Shown in pieces: positions 24,663 through 36,993 of a DNA stretch of 64,000 bases. This DNA comes from Amphirosellinia nigrospora (Eukaryota; Ascomycota; Sordariomycetes; Xylariales; Xylariaceae), in the NCBI GenBank assembly GCA_004123355.1, contig SCHM01000001.1, positions 8,752,193-8,816,192 on the forward strand, given 5' to 3'. A model generated the notes under the pieces. It did not search any database and had not been told where the DNA came from. It saw nothing but the letters and a program-made list of their open reading frames with translations. The stretch's first letter is position 1, and the number at the start of each line of letters is the position of its first letter. The position numbers and the translations under genes were made by a program.

Positions 24663-26021
24663 ATGGAGGACACCGACAAGACTGAGGGCCGAAGGTCCGT
24701 TTCGCCTACCATGGAAATACCTAATCTCACCATACTCAACAACTCGAACGACAAGAAAAAGCACTTAAGAGAGACTAGCCTTCACTTCGCGAATGAGGCC
24801 GATATGATGTGCAAAAAATTAAAACGATCATGCGACCAATTATCCAAGTACTGGGGAGACATAGCCCTCGTTCATGAGTTAAGGGGCGCGAGCAAATTGA
24901 ATGAACTTGAATACGAACAAGAAGCCTATGTCGATGAAGGTGGAAAGTTGGAAGACTTTCTCGGCCTTGAAAAGACTACGCAAATTAAAGATGCTATTAA
25001 GGCTCATGAGAGACTACGGAATTTATATTACAAACAACAGAGCCGCCTTAACTCTTCTTCTTCAGCAAGCAGAGCATTTATGGCTCTGTATACTACGAGC
25101 CGACGTGGCTTAGACGTCAAGGCCGGCACGGGCTCACGAGCCCGCAAAGATCAAAGAGAATTCCACAAGACCCTAACCAACTACTACCAACTCGAAGACA
25201 TAACCGACAAGACTAAGCAAGGGTTGATGTGGAGTGTAGTGGTCGGCGATTGGGTCACGAGACAAACGCTGAAAGCGGCGCATATATACCCCTATTCTTG
25301 GGGGCAACAGCGGATGATAGAGCTCTTCGGAGAAGAATGTTCTGACGAGTTGCTTTCCGCCCGTAACGGGCTAATGCTTCCTCTGTGCATCGAAGAAGCG
25401 ATGGCAGATTGGGCCATAGTGATCGTGCCCGACAATGAAGACAAGCCAACCACTAAACCGGCGAAAGAATCGACACAATCAGCACCCTGTGAATATAAAT
25501 TTCGGATTCTGAACCCGGAACACCCATCGCTTGAAGTTGTAATGCTATCGCTCGGAGGAGACCCTCTCCGCGGGAAGGACCTGGACCAGGTTCGTCTAAA
25601 GTTTCGTACCGAGTTACGGCCTAGGGCCCGATACCTCTGGCTGTGGTTTGCTTGTGCTGTTCTTCGGCAGTTTTGGCAAAAGGACCCGCGGAGTGCGCCA
25701 CCAACCCTGGAACCACAGCTTGGGAAAGGTATGTGGGGAACACAGGGGGCATATTTACGAAAGGATTTTATCCTAGGTCTAATAGAAGAGATTGGACATG
25801 AGGGCAGCTTTTTGGTGGATGGCGCTAAACCCGCGCATTTGGCAGATGACGACATCCCTAATGAAGCTTTGGTGGACTTGGTGAACCAGGAGATTACTTC
25901 CGAAGCAGACAAAGAGGCCGACGCCCAAGACTACGTAGAGAACATTTGGTATGGTAGTGAGTATGAGTACGAGGAGTATGAGTACGAGGAGTATGAGTAT
26001 GAGAAGGATGAGGAGGAGTAA
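24663..26021 (+). CDS. HNH_2-type nuclease-like protein
   Basis: A single uninterrupted frame of 452 residues from ATG. The N-terminal half is helical and charged. Around residues 195-260 the segment LKAAHIYPYSWGQQRM, then SARNGLMLPLCIEEAMADWA, matches the HNH_2 pattern (first His in AHIYP, Asn in RNGLML, then a region where a second His is usual). That second catalytic His is not obvious, so activity is doubtful. Fungal HNH_2 proteins are common but their roles are mostly unknown. The C-terminus is strongly acidic, with a repeated YEYEE unit. Located in the orphan block, with intact coding unlike its neighbours. Alternatives: a DNA-binding relic of an HNH fold. Confidence 0.75.
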   Translation: MEDTDKTEGRRSVSPTMEIPNLTILNNSNDKKKHLRETSLHFANEADMMCKKLKRSCDQLSKYWGDIALVHELRGASKLNELEYEQEAYVDEGGKLEDFLGLEKTTQIKDAIKAHERLRNLYYKQQSRLNSSSSASRAFMALYTTSRRGLDVKAGTGSRARKDQREFHKTLTNYYQLEDITDKTKQGLMWSVVVGDWVTRQTLKAAHIYPYSWGQQRMIELFGEECSDELLSARNGLMLPLCIEEAMADWAIVIVPDNEDKPTTKPAKESTQSAPCEYKFRILNPEHPSLEVVMLSLGGDPLRGKDLDQVRLKFRTELRPRARYLWLWFACAVLRQFWQKDPRSAPPTLEPQLGKGMWGTQGAYLRKDFILGLIEEIGHEGSFLVDGAKPAHLADDDIPNEALVDLVNQEITSEADKEADAQDYVENIWYGSEYEYEEYEYEEYEYEKDEEE

Positions 26022-26891
26022 ATGGTATTAACTTCTGCTACAAACTAAAAGTCTCGACAGGCCTTTTCGTAGACACACGGCGTCTTCATCGCGCGAATAT
26101 CAGGGCTGTGCAAATACGAGGCCCTCTTTTTGAGCATGCAACACACATAATCACGGGCGAATAGGTGGAAAATTGGGAATTGACCCCTTGTGGAAGATTG
26201 AGTCGCAGTGAAAGTTTGCTATACAAGGAGGAGCTTAACATGCCATTAACTACTCGACGAGCAGACAGAGACTATTAAATACTAAAATTATAATATCTAC
26301 GTTATTATGACTTTTTTCTTACGGTGCTTGAGTAAATGTGATGTATTTGGTCCTTGCAAAATTGCCAGTAACCCTGTAAGCGGCCGGTGCAATATTAGTA
26401 CTCAAATCTCCTTTTTACCAATACCCAAATAATTGACACTCTAGTTGATTTCATAAACTTGAAGAAAGAAGTTCACAAGTACAGATTTTGATTGAGATAG
26501 AACGAGATGATGTAGCGGAGGTGTGTAGTAGCAACCAACCATCAGCAGTGAACCGATGCACCCTTTGGAAGCGTCACTAGTAGCGCATTAAGATGATCTG
26601 GAAACAAAGTTCTATAAATACAAATAGTCTAGTTAGACCAATAGGTACAAGGAATCATAGAACTAACTATAGCTGAGCCGATCTATTCCCGGGGAATCTC
26701 TCTAGTTCGAGTTATACATGACAACTAATACTGCTGAGCAGCTTTAGTAATGTATGTTCCATCATTAAACTTCGACTTCGATTGTAGGCATCTTCATAGC
26801 TGTTCTTCCTCTTTTTTCCTACACTTCGTTCAACCCATTTTCCCACTCATTGGACCACCTCGTCATCTTAGCATTTACCGTATGGCTACGG
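26022..26891. other. Convergent intergenic region
   Basis: AT-rich stretch between the HNH gene and the gene on the opposite strand. No coding signal found. Confidence 0.45.
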
Positions 26892-28958
26892 CTACACAGC
26901 CGGTGGGCCATGTAAAGGCCGGGAAAAGCCAATCGGCCGCGTTCCTCTTCTATTTGTCTCATTCCTGCCCTGTAGCTCTTCATTGCTTTGTCGGATTAGA
27001 GCAGCACGTTCTGGATTCACGTTCTCATATTCTGCCCCTTGGCGGCGGTGCCCTATTCGGCTAGGGTTATATCTCGATTCGACGTAGGATATGGGTGAGC
27101 CCATCGGAGCCCTAACATTTCTATTTCTAACGACGGGGATAATGCTTTTTAGCTCTTGTTCTATCTTCTTGGAGCTTGCCTTGGAGATTGGTGTCGAAAG
27201 CGGTGGTTGGGGACCTGTTGATAGCTGCGTAATGCGTTTGTTGGTAACGCTCCTTGTTATAGGGAGCCTAGCCCGTATTTCGCATTTGACATCACGATGT
27301 GGTGTAGTTGGCAGCAGCATGATAGCGGGCAGCGGCATCATTATTAGGTGTGTAAGGAGCATGAGGTGCTGCGTAATGCCGAGCATAATTGTCATTATCA
27401 CCATCTCCGGACTGAATATCTTCTTCAACTTTGATCGGGGTGTTAACTCCAAGGGGTCTGAGGATTTTAACTGATCATTTCGATTGACAGTTCCACGTGA
27501 TTCATTGGCCGGCAACACCGGTATATCCCCCGAGAAACGTCTGTGAGTTCCCCTTTGAGGACGTTTAGTTGTGCTCTCTTCTGTAAGCGTATCGCCAGGT
27601 CGTTTTCTCTGTAATGCAATGGCAGAACTTGAGTGAGTCGAGGCAAGGTGTTGGGAAGCGCTATCCTTGGTAGGTTGATCTTGAGATTGTGGTTCGGGGG
27701 CACGGGGAGTAGCACCTGAGTCTTTTCTCCGGTTACTACGACGTTGGGAGGGCCTAGTTTCATCTTCGCCTTGATCCTCACCAATTGCTTCTCTATCCCC
27801 TTGAAGTATGTCGTCTTTCGTAACACAGCGGAGTGCGACACCTTCCTTCTCCCAAACGACTTTATAGGCATAGGCGTCATAAAGGAGACCAATCCTTGCT
27901 TGCTTCAGAAGGTCATGGTATCCCTTAGATTTAGGGCAATCCGAGGGCTTGTATGTACCGCCGTCTCTACTCGCAGTAAACAAGTGATAATAGTCCTTCG
28001 TCGCGTGCCATATAGGCATTCCCTTGGGGTCGGTCATGTAATCTAGTGCCGATTGGATATGAAGCAGGTGATTTGCAGAAATGGCGATGAGACTTTGTAG
28101 TTCCGGTTTCCTTTCATCACTGCTCTCTTCTTCTTCTTCTGCCTCATCATTATCGGCGGAAGCCAGGCCCATGGAGGTTCTTGACGCAATCGCTTGGAGT
28201 ACCTGGCATATCTTTTGGCCAGATACCCTTGGTTTCGAGGGATAACTTAACTTCATTGAGAATCGCGCTCTTTGATTTTTCGCGGTGACTGACTTGACAC
28301 AGGTTCCAAGTATCGAAAAAGGAATCTTCATGCACGTTGGTGATCCAGAGTCTTCTATCGTCGCTCTCACACATCGAAGCGAACGCTAGCGCCGTCAGGA
28401 GGTAGTAAAGCTTACCGTCCCACGCTGGATGGATGAGGAGGCTCGTCAATCTCTCATTGAAGATCGCAGACCATTTAAGTCGCAGCTGCATTGGGTCATT
28501 CAAGAAATTACCATCCCCCTTTCCCTTGAATACCAATCCGTTCACCGGGGTAACGATCTGGGTGGGGAGCATGTGCCAGAGACGCAGCAGCATGTTCTGT
28601 ATAGCATTAGACCACCATCGGGTTTCTGTTCGTCTTGGTTATTGATAATGGGGTTCGTGTCGATGTATTTCGATTCGGCTCTGTCAATCATGTCTGGCGT
28701 CCAGGAAGTGCCGCCATACAAATGGTTGCCGACGCTCGGAATAAGATCTTGAATTATTGCTCGAAGTTTCTTCTTCTTCAGCGGAGGGTACGAGTCGGCT
28801 AGTTTTATTGAAGCTCGAGCTTTATGCTGACGAACGAAAGCCTTCGTGACAGCCTTGGCGTCATCTTTTGTCTGCTTCACGCGATCTTTTACGATATCTT
28901 TAGTCTTCTTTTTCGCGCCTCGCCGCGGTGTCACGGATTCGGATTCGGAGCTCGACAT
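26892..28958 (-). CDS. Low-complexity basic orphan protein
   Basis: Family not recognised. ATG at 28958 gives MSSSESESVTPRRGAKKKTK, a Ser/Glu then Lys-rich nuclear-type start. Near 28608-28616 a one-base loss shifts reading to NMLLRLWHMLPTQIVTPVNG, followed by WSAIFNERLTSLLIHPAWDG. At the T run 28212-28215 an extra base leads to ICQVLQAIASRTSMGLASAD, then an acidic run and SALDYMTDPKGMPIWHATKD. Around 27453-27456 another one-base loss allows KVEEDIQSGDGDNDNYARHY, an Asn/Ala/Tyr-rich tract that is more protein-like than the hydrophobic read of the long frame. The C-terminus is Arg/Asn/Pro rich and ends at 26892. Function unknown; disordered nuclear protein is a fair guess. Confidence 0.6.
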
Positions 28959-30266
28959 GGCAATCACTAGATCTTTGCCATACCACTTTCTTTATGCGAA
29001 GTTGTTAATAGTATGTTCAGATACACACGTTGGAACTTGGCTTGACTTGTGGACCTAAGTATGTGCGCGAGCGCGTATGTTCTGCAAGGAGAGATTATGA
29101 GGGAGAGGGTAAGCGTTAGGAACCGTGGCAGATCACCTGAACGAAGTAAGCATCTACTTCAAGGCTTTGTCGGGTAGGTATTGCAGAGCCTAAATTTTAC
29201 CTAGTTTTAGATGCTCAGCGACCTTGGGTAGCTAGGTAGGTAAGGTCCAAGCTACCTAGGTACTGTAGTTAATTTGCAACAACCGATTAATAGATAAGTT
29301 AGGTAATTCAGCAGGAATATCGACACACCTACTTCAAGTTTCTCCTTATCTAATAATAATATTTTGATTATGATTTACAACACATATAACAGCGATGGTA
29401 GCTTTGATAACACAACCACAAAAACATATACGCAGCAGTCAGCCCTAAAAGGGGCTCGCACAGAATGGCTGGTAGGTATGTAAAAGCGGCCTAGCGTTTG
29501 TTGACTTCTTTACTAATAGATATTATTTCAATCTATTTTCATTCGTCTATAAGCTTTCATCTGGAAAAGAAAATTTGATGTCTATTTAGTACATATCTAG
29601 CTGTACTTCAAATTACTTGGATTTGCACCATAAATACAGCCCTGCCTGCAGCCAGAATTAGTCTTGTCGTGTGAGCTCAAAGTCTTCGAACAAGAGTAAA
29701 TATCTACTGGACAATTATCTGCCGCCCTACGCATTTGATCCTACGCAGGAGCCGCGGAGAGTGTTATATTGCTGCCACATAATCTCTTCAATGCAATCTA
29801 ACAAGGTCATGCGTCGATTCACAATCAATAAAACACGGCCTGCTGATATCAGCTTACTAGCTATCCTATAAGATTTTAGCGAGAGTTGATTACTATGTCC
29901 TACAGGCTAGCTCTCTAACCATAGGTACGCGGTCTTGATGCCATGAGTTGGCAATTTTGTAGAGTCCCGCAGTCCACCTAAAAGACGGACTAAACCAGGG
30001 CATTGATGATGTAGAGCAGATAGAGGTCGACTACAGAGAAGCTGTCCACGATTTCCTACAATTAGGTGTACCTGCCCACTCTCCTAGGTAACTGGTAGGC
30101 CTCCCCGCTGTTGCCCAGAGCCCGGTTCCAGGAAACCGCCCAAGTTGATACAACCGAGCCGTTGGTCACTCCACCTTTCGACCTATTTGCCTACCTATCT
30201 ACTCAACTATCAACCCAAACATCTGCATACCGACAAGCAACAACACAAGTGGAAAGATCAGCCAAG
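28959..30266. other. Intergenic region with ACCTAGGTAGGT tract
   Basis: No gene supported. An inverted pair of GCTAGGTAGGTAAGGT and GCTACCTAGGTAC words lies at 29229-29262. A small plus-strand frame near 29671-29871 has no recognisable domain and no good start. Confidence 0.45.
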
Positions 30267-30989
30267 ATGGCGACTCTGTCTCGCAGCACAATTGTAGCGC
30301 CGATCGAAAGAGTACCACCCGAGATCCAAGTTAATATCATGGGTTACATGGTAGATTTCAAATCTTTGTTGCACCTCTTTATGGCTTCGAGAATATACAG
30401 AGATGCTTCCCAGATAAACGAGTCCGCGATAGCGAAGGAGGTCGCACGCAACATTATTGGCCCTGATCACTTTAAGCTCCCTATTCTGGCAGAAACGTCG
30501 AGATTCGTTGATCCCAGCGATGAGCACGCCGTGAAGGAATACCTAGACAAATACGTCGGCGATTCAGAGTGGCCATTAAGCCATTACAATATGCGATTAG
30601 TTGCCAGTGCCCACCGGGTTGACAAGCTCATGTGGACACTCTCGAGCCATGTGCGGTGCCTAGGATTCGAAGACTATCGCCTCGGATGTGCGACTTTAAC
30701 TCAAACAGAGAAGCAGCGTGTGCGTTGCATATTGTACATCTGCGCGATTGCTTCAAATCTGTTCCCGCTTGGTGCCAAGGCAGATCGTTCATGGCTGGCA
30801 CCTATCGATTCAAGAGTTAGGGGAAGAAGACGACTAGCCGAATTGATTCGTCGTGTCAGTATTGAACCCACATTTCTAGCATATCATAGATGGGCGCTAG
30901 GTATTATGGATTGGGAGCGTTTACCACGAATTCCTACTTTGGCCGAACTTGAAAGTGTATTGGCCTTTCATCCCACAGACCAACAGTGA
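30267..30989 (+). CDS. F-box-like protein
   Basis: ATG at 30267 (context GCCAAGATGGCG) opens a frame of 240 residues. Near the N-terminus, IERVPPEIQVNIMGYMVDFK followed by SLLHLFMASRIYRDAS fits the fungal F-box-like pattern (Pro-Pro-Glu-Ile, then Leu/Ser-Leu, then Ala-Ser-Arg). F-box proteins link substrates to SCF ubiquitin ligases through Skp1. The rest lacks a known repeat. The reading frame is open further upstream to about 30111 without an ATG, so the chosen start fits best. Not broken. Confidence 0.65.
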   Translation: MATLSRSTIVAPIERVPPEIQVNIMGYMVDFKSLLHLFMASRIYRDASQINESAIAKEVARNIIGPDHFKLPILAETSRFVDPSDEHAVKEYLDKYVGDSEWPLSHYNMRLVASAHRVDKLMWTLSSHVRCLGFEDYRLGCATLTQTEKQRVRCILYICAIASNLFPLGAKADRSWLAPIDSRVRGRRRLAELIRRVSIEPTFLAYHRWALGIMDWERLPRIPTLAELESVLAFHPTDQQ

Positions 30990-31267
30990 AGCACATTAGG
31001 TAGAATGACCTTGCCTTTAAACGACTTCGGCATCATTCTCTGTATTCGAATCGGGCACAAAGGGGTTGAAAGCATATGAGACGTTGACATCGATGATGAG
31101 ACCTCGGACTACACATAAAGAGCTTTGGGTCGATACTAGCATAGACTTCCGAGTGCTAATGTGATAACCTTTGCCCACCTTCTACTATTTAGTGATCATG
31201 TGTGCCCGACTTTTTTATCTTAACCCATCTTTTTGATTTTATTGCGTTCTATCAAGTTCTTCTGGAT
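30990..31267. other. Convergent intergenic region
   Basis: Between the F-box-like gene and the carbonic anhydrase gene; nothing seen. Confidence 0.45.
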
Positions 31268-32174
31268 CTAGATGATCTTCGTAAGTTTCCCAGTCGTGAT
31301 GTCAAGCAACAAGCCAGAAGCCGTTTGTCGGAGCTCTTTTCGGATAACAGGAGAGTTTCTAATAACCTCAACATCTTTACGGGTCCTATCGGCGATACTG
31401 TACCCTGTCGTTAGTATGTTCAAGAAGCAAAACCGAAATAAAGATTCATGGCCTAGGATCAAAACTTACTCATGTGTGGTTCCCACAACGACTTTGTTTA
31501 GCTCATCTCCGTCAATGTCTATATTGTGCGTTCTGATATGTGCGCGAATTTGCTCTTCGGTCATATATAGGGCGCCGCAATCTAGGATAGTTAGTTGCGC
31601 TGTAGAACAACGAGTATCGTTTACTATCCCATGCTGAAATCCGAGATAAAACAAGAAGGATTGTTTACCGGTATGCTTAATCACAATAAGTTCCGTAAGC
31701 GTAGCTAGGTTATCGATGGCTGCGATGTCGTTCAAGTTCCTTGCCGGCGACCCTGAAGCGGTTCGTACTAGAATGGCCTCTACCAACCAGTCAAGTATGT
31801 TAGCGAACAACATCCGCGTTAATAGTTTGGCATCATTGGTAAATAAGATGGAGACTCACCGTCCGTACCCGTAAGCCCTAGCAGCTGCTCGGCGTCGATG
31901 CGTGGGTCGAAGCAGAAGACTTCCCGTAGTTGTTAGGTCAATCGACTCTGATGCGACAAGAACATTTTCGCGTTTATAAGTAACTTGGCACTCACGATCA
32001 TCTTCTTTGGCGTCAATCCGATGTCAGTAAAGAGCGGAATAGACTTGTGACCTTTCTCGACATAAGACCTGTCGTTTCACATGACGGGTTAGCTAAGGGA
32101 TTCAGGTTGAAGTGTGGAGTCCACAACTCTTACTCATTTCGCTTGAGGAGCTCTTGTGCAAGCGATGAAGACAT
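31268..32174 (-). CDS. Beta-class carbonic anhydrase
   Basis: Zinc enzyme converting carbon dioxide and bicarbonate. ATG at 32174 gives MSSSLAQELLKRNE, spliced to SYVEKGHKSIPLFTDIGLTP. A later exon codes CFDPRIDAEQLLGLTGT with the zinc-binding Cys and Asp-Arg pair. After a further intron come ILVRTASGSPARNLNDIAAI and LTELIVIKHT. A long intron (donor GTAAAC, branch CTAACT, acceptor CCTAG) joins this to DCGALYMTEEQIRAH, restoring the second zinc site, His-Thr-Asp-Cys-Gly. The last exon (acceptor GGTACAG) reads IADRTRKDVEVIRNSPVIRK and ends GKLTKII with TAG at 31268-31270. The intron before CFDPRI fits only with one missing base near the donor. All zinc ligands are visible, so I expect an active enzyme. 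Confidence 0.78.
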
Positions 32175-34600
32175 TGTTGGGATGAATAAAATAGTTTTAC
32201 TTGTGAAATACTAAGGTGAGGTAAAGGGAAGAAGGTAATAATGGCTATCTACCAAGGTAGTCTGAACAGAAGTCCCCAGAGGAGCAGTATTTAATGAAAA
32301 AGACTAGCTGATCCGCACGATTACTACCGTCATACTGCAAATGTCACATAGCGGTTTTGATATTGTATCATCTTATGCGCCAATCATTTCCTACAATTAA
32401 TGTTTACTGATACAAGGTCATAAGACGAATCCGTATCCTCGGCTGACTGACATAACAATGCCTCCGCGGAGGCCGAGGGTATAGGGATTTAGATAAACAA
32501 GTTGAATAATCAGTCAATATCCTTTCCAGATTTTATTATATAGACTATCTAAGATACGGTTGAGCTGTTATATCAAACCCCGTAACTGTCGCTAGAGCTG
32601 AGACCGGAAGGTACAGGCGATAGAAGTGTCTGCTTATACATGACGTAGTCGCAAAGATCTCCGGATGACTTATACATACTGTCTCGCGATGAAATATTGT
32701 AGCAGGCCTTGTCTTCAAGATGTGGTCTTGGATTTCCGATTTCCTTCCTGATGGTCGTAAGATAGCGAAGTTTTCCCCCGCTAACGTTATTTTCAAGGAA
32801 ACTAAGGAGGGATCGTTGTATTAGCAACGAGCCTGTACCGTTCGGTAATTTAAAGGTACCGAGATGTCTAGCATACGTGGCCAGCGTAGATAGGAAGAAT
32901 CTCTGAAAATATTGCGACTCTCAAGTGTGTATAAACGGCCAAAATCACTACGCGTCTGACATCACACGCCTTAACCGACTCCCCATCGCTCCGGTCCGGA
33001 TTTCAGGTGGTCGATGCCGAGAAATCGTAGGGTAAGGGATTAGGCACGAATAGGTGAGAATCTTTCGGAAGTTGTCGGATTGGCGGTAATAAGCGATGAG
33101 GTCAATCGCGGTACCTCCGCCGAAAACATGTCCGAGATGTAACTGTGGCGCCATGCCTCAACCATATGTACAATACCGTGACCGAAATGAACAAATGGAA
33201 CAAATATGCAAGTTAAACCAGCATTGCTAATGTCCAAGCTCCGTTCCCTCATTCCAATAAACACACCTTGATCTAGATAGTGACACTACAGCCACTAAAA
33301 CGTTTTTCTGCCTTACATTCTAGATCTCCTCAGGCTTTAACTTTGTGTTAGGCCAATGCAGTGGCGGGTCTTGTCCTGCCGAAGCCGCAGGTATTACGGG
33401 AATGCTCCCGCGATGTGGTGGAACCAGGGCGGTAGAGGCCCGAATTTGGCAATATGACTCTGCTGTGGAGCGGACGCGGATTGGCTGAAAAGGACAACCC
33501 CCACCCTCAATTGATATCAATGTATTTAGTTGGGTTTCAATACCTACACAATGCCATCATCTTTGGCTGGAATTAAATTATCTATACCCAAACAGTTTGA
33601 GAAAGTAGCTGGTAGAGGTTGTAGAACTCTGCTTTAAGGACTGTGCCGTACTATCGCACCGAGTCCTGCGCCACCGATAAGAGATCAGATTGAAAATCAA
33701 GTGAAGTTCGTTCCTGGGAACTATAATTTTTTACCGCTTTGCGATTGGACCAACCTCGCGCTTGGACTGTGGTGGGGCCTGGCACTTCCGGTTCATTGGA
33801 TGCGCAGGGCGGCTATCAGGTACAGTAGCACTGTGATGGTGGCCGTGATTGGGTCAACCGGATGCACACATGCTGCAGCCCGCCAGTCTATTTTCGGGCT
33901 GGACGAATCAAACCACCCATTGCCTCTCGACGGTTTCCTCTCTTCTCAATAAGTGCCGTTCCCAGCACGACACACCGCGTCGAATACCCATGCTGACAGA
34001 GGCGGATCGATATTCAACTGTAGGGGGCCTGCTACCCTGAAAGTGACTATGCAGTGTAGATGGAGAGCGACGGCCGTCCAGTGGTCGTCAGCGATGATGA
34101 ACCCCACCATCGTCGGCATACAAGCGCTTAATCGAATGCGCTGCGCCGACAATGGGCAATGAGAGCGACCATCACCGCCGCCAACGTGCCTGGCTCCTGG
34201 CTCCTCCTCGGTGCACATGTGCGCCATGCAGCAATGAGCCGGGGTTGAGAATCCTGGGCGTTCCGCCGCTTTTGTATATACACTACATCCATCTCTCCTG
34301 CCTACCGGGCGACTGGGGAAAGATTCCTACCTTCTTGCCCCTTTGTGATACCCTCACCCTATCCGCTGGTGGCACAGAGACTCAAACCGCGTTCGAATGT
34401 TTTGAAGTTGCTTCCCGTGCTATTTTTGCGACTTGGCTAGAGTGAGGCGAACTTTGATTATGTCTAGATATACGGACTGTTAATATCAACGATAGAATCA
34501 CGCCCTGAGGCAGGCTGGGGAACTCGAGTTCCAAATTTGGAACTGGCCGCTTTTACTGTTCGACACAATACGGGAAGAATATAATACATTGGATAATAAC
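32175..34600. other. Long intergenic stretch
   Basis: About 2.4 kb with no gene I can support. Minus-strand short frames at 32545-33264 (with FGHGIVHMVEAW and FGGGTAIDLIAYYRQSDNFR) adjoin each other with a frame offset and could be a decayed or unrecognised gene, but I see no known motif. Plus-strand frames at 33700-34445 look like noise. Confidence 0.4.
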
Positions 34601-36411
34601 ATGTCGTCGTCAAATGCGCCCTCGGGGGATTCTCCCTCTTCCCAAGCCCAAGTGTTCACAAAACACCACCGAGAAGGACGACACCCAGACCGCGCGCCGG
34701 TACCCCGCAATCACCACGAGGACGCGGCCCATCTATCGATATGTCGCCGCCACGCAATGGTAGGCGTACACCGGAAGATCTAGCAGACTATGTAATCGAC
34801 GGTACACCAGAGGCGGCCAATGAGCTCAGGATAGCTCCAAACAACCCATTCTATCAGAGTCAGGCCGGTCCTTCAGTATACAAACCAGCCTCTCCCCGCC
34901 CGGCGTCCCGCCAAAGGATGTGCCGCCGAGGACGGCCACAGCGTTGTCGGGCGCGACCATTGTCCGAAACCCCAGCGAACGGTCACGAAGTTCAATAGCG
35001 AAGCGACCTTGGGAAGACATGCCGCCAGCCGTACCAGAAGGGGAACCTGCCATACGCTCGATATTTCCTCAGTACGATCACACACTACCGTTCGACCAAC
35101 AGATGTATTACCCAACCCAGACCAGTCCAACACATATACCAAGGACGGTTATCAGCAGGCAATCGCATGTACCGCAACAAATAGAACCCAGGAGTCCACC
35201 AGTTCGGAGCCCTTTGCGGAGTCCAATGAGTGCAGGGTCCGCCCAACCCTGGCCGAGGCGGCAGCACGAACCGCCCGTGATTCCACCTGTGAGCACAACA
35301 GAGGAGCTTCGAGACTACTGGAAGGCGGCGAATGGGTGGAAAGCCTCCAGCGTCGAAGGACGGACGTTCTGCATGAAGCTGTTCCCGGAAAGGGACACGC
35401 CCGTCTACACATTGACATCGCGGACACAACAACCGTTCTACCACATGCGCATTGACCCAACCTCGGCGTCCGCATATGTAACTCTTAGTCGGCACGACCC
35501 GAGCAAACCCTGCAAAGACAAGGACCCAGTCTCTGCATCGCGGAACTCCACAGGTCTACTAAGTGCGATCCGCGAAGCCGAGGGCAAACAACCCTGGCAG
35601 GAAGCAATTACCACAACACTAGAAGAGCCATCGCGCCGGCTACCTCCAAATGACGGGCTCGTGGCGCTGCTCTACCCGACCGCAGCAGCAAAGGTAGCAA
35701 TCGAGAAACCGTACGATGTAGCGGCCGTCGCGGCAGCAGAGCGCGAGTGTGCGCGGCTCGTGTGGACGAGGACAGCGCCAATTACTTCCTCGTGCACCCG
35801 GCGGTGGCGACGCCTTTCTGTATCACGATTGAACGGAGCCCGGCGTGGAGCCGGACAGAGTACGCCATCGAGCACATCGAGTCACCGCAGCACCTCGGCC
35901 GGCTGACGCGCGACGGTACGGGCGAGGGCTGGATGGAGCTCGATACCTCGTCGCGAGCCGCATCGAGTTACTACGTTCTCGACGTCGCAGCTGCCGCGTT
36001 GCTGCTCGTCGCGCACATCGACGAGAAGAATGTGCTCGTCGAGCAATTCGAGCCCCCGCCTGCCGCGCATATACGAGAGTCGCCGACTTCGCGGTTAAGC
36101 GGTGGGTTCCAGCGCAGCGCGAGTGGGCTGAGCAGCAAGATCCTTGGGACTGGCAAAGATAAAGAAAAGAAGAAGGATAAGAAGAAGCGCGGCCGTTTCG
36201 ACGTGTTCGAGCTTGATCTAGAAAGCCAAGCAGCAGCCTCGGCGGCAAGCTCGACGTCAAGGACTCTGATCGTGAGAAATTGCCCGGCACTACCCGAACG
36301 ATTATCAAATTACTCGGCTTCGCGTTCAAGTGTGTGATATGGGCGCTAACACTCGCGTTCAAGGCCGCGATGGCGATTATCGTCGGATTGACTAAATGTA
36401 TAACGAAGTAA
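34601..36411 (+). CDS. Acetylserotonin methyltransferase-like protein (fungal, membrane tail)
   Basis: Large disordered Pro/Ser-rich N-terminus, a conserved centre and a hydrophobic C-terminal tail. Despite the database name, no methyltransferase motif is visible. ATG at 34601 starts MSSSNAPSGDSPSSQAQVFT. Conserved landmarks in order: LFAY-less low complexity to 35000, SIFPQYDHTLPFDQQMYYPT, TTEELRDYWKAANGWKASSV, MRIDPTSASAYVTLSRHDPS, EAITTTLEEPSRRLPPNDGL, SANYFLVHPAVATPFCITIE and FELDLESQ, ending LLGFAFKCVIWALTLAFKAA and TAA at 36409-36411. Four frame changes are required (about 34660-34663, 34880, 35762 and 36245), each equal to one lost base. The tail probably anchors the protein in a membrane. 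Role unknown. Confidence 0.72.
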
Positions 36412-36993
36412 GCGCACATGTATTAATGCGCATGAGTTGATGCTGAGTACGTCTGTGGATATAATGAAATCACTGTGCGGTCGGGAGTTAGGGTATGCGT
36501 GGAGCTGGTCACTGTACCGGTGGGAATGGCTTCACTAGACTAGGAACGGGCACGGTGGCCTTTTTGCTTTTTCTGAGCTTCTATACTCGGGAACTTGTAT
36601 GTAAATCCCATGTGTCGACACATGAGGGTCTCTTCTAATCCTCACATTTGAGCTGGCACATATCGATGAGACGGTGGTAAATGAATGCATGATTGACGGC
36701 ATTATGTAGCGCGGACTTTGTTCACTGAGATGGTAGATAATGAGCAAGCGAGTACGCAAATAAGACATATATGTCGTGGGTATTTAAAGCGAGTTCTCAG
36801 AGTACGTGGTTGATGAAAAATCCCTGAACGCCATCTACCCGCTTGCCTATCAAATATACATCAATTTTCCCAACCCCATAATGCAAGAACGCCGTTGATG
36901 CTGGGCATGATCTTCCATGTCGCCCATCTTTCTATCCCGCACTCGTACTTCTTCCGAATCGCGCAAGAGTCTCGTGTAATTGACAGGGTAGTT
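36412..36993. other. Convergent intergenic region
   Basis: No coding signal; AT rich near 36780-36870. Confidence 0.45.
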
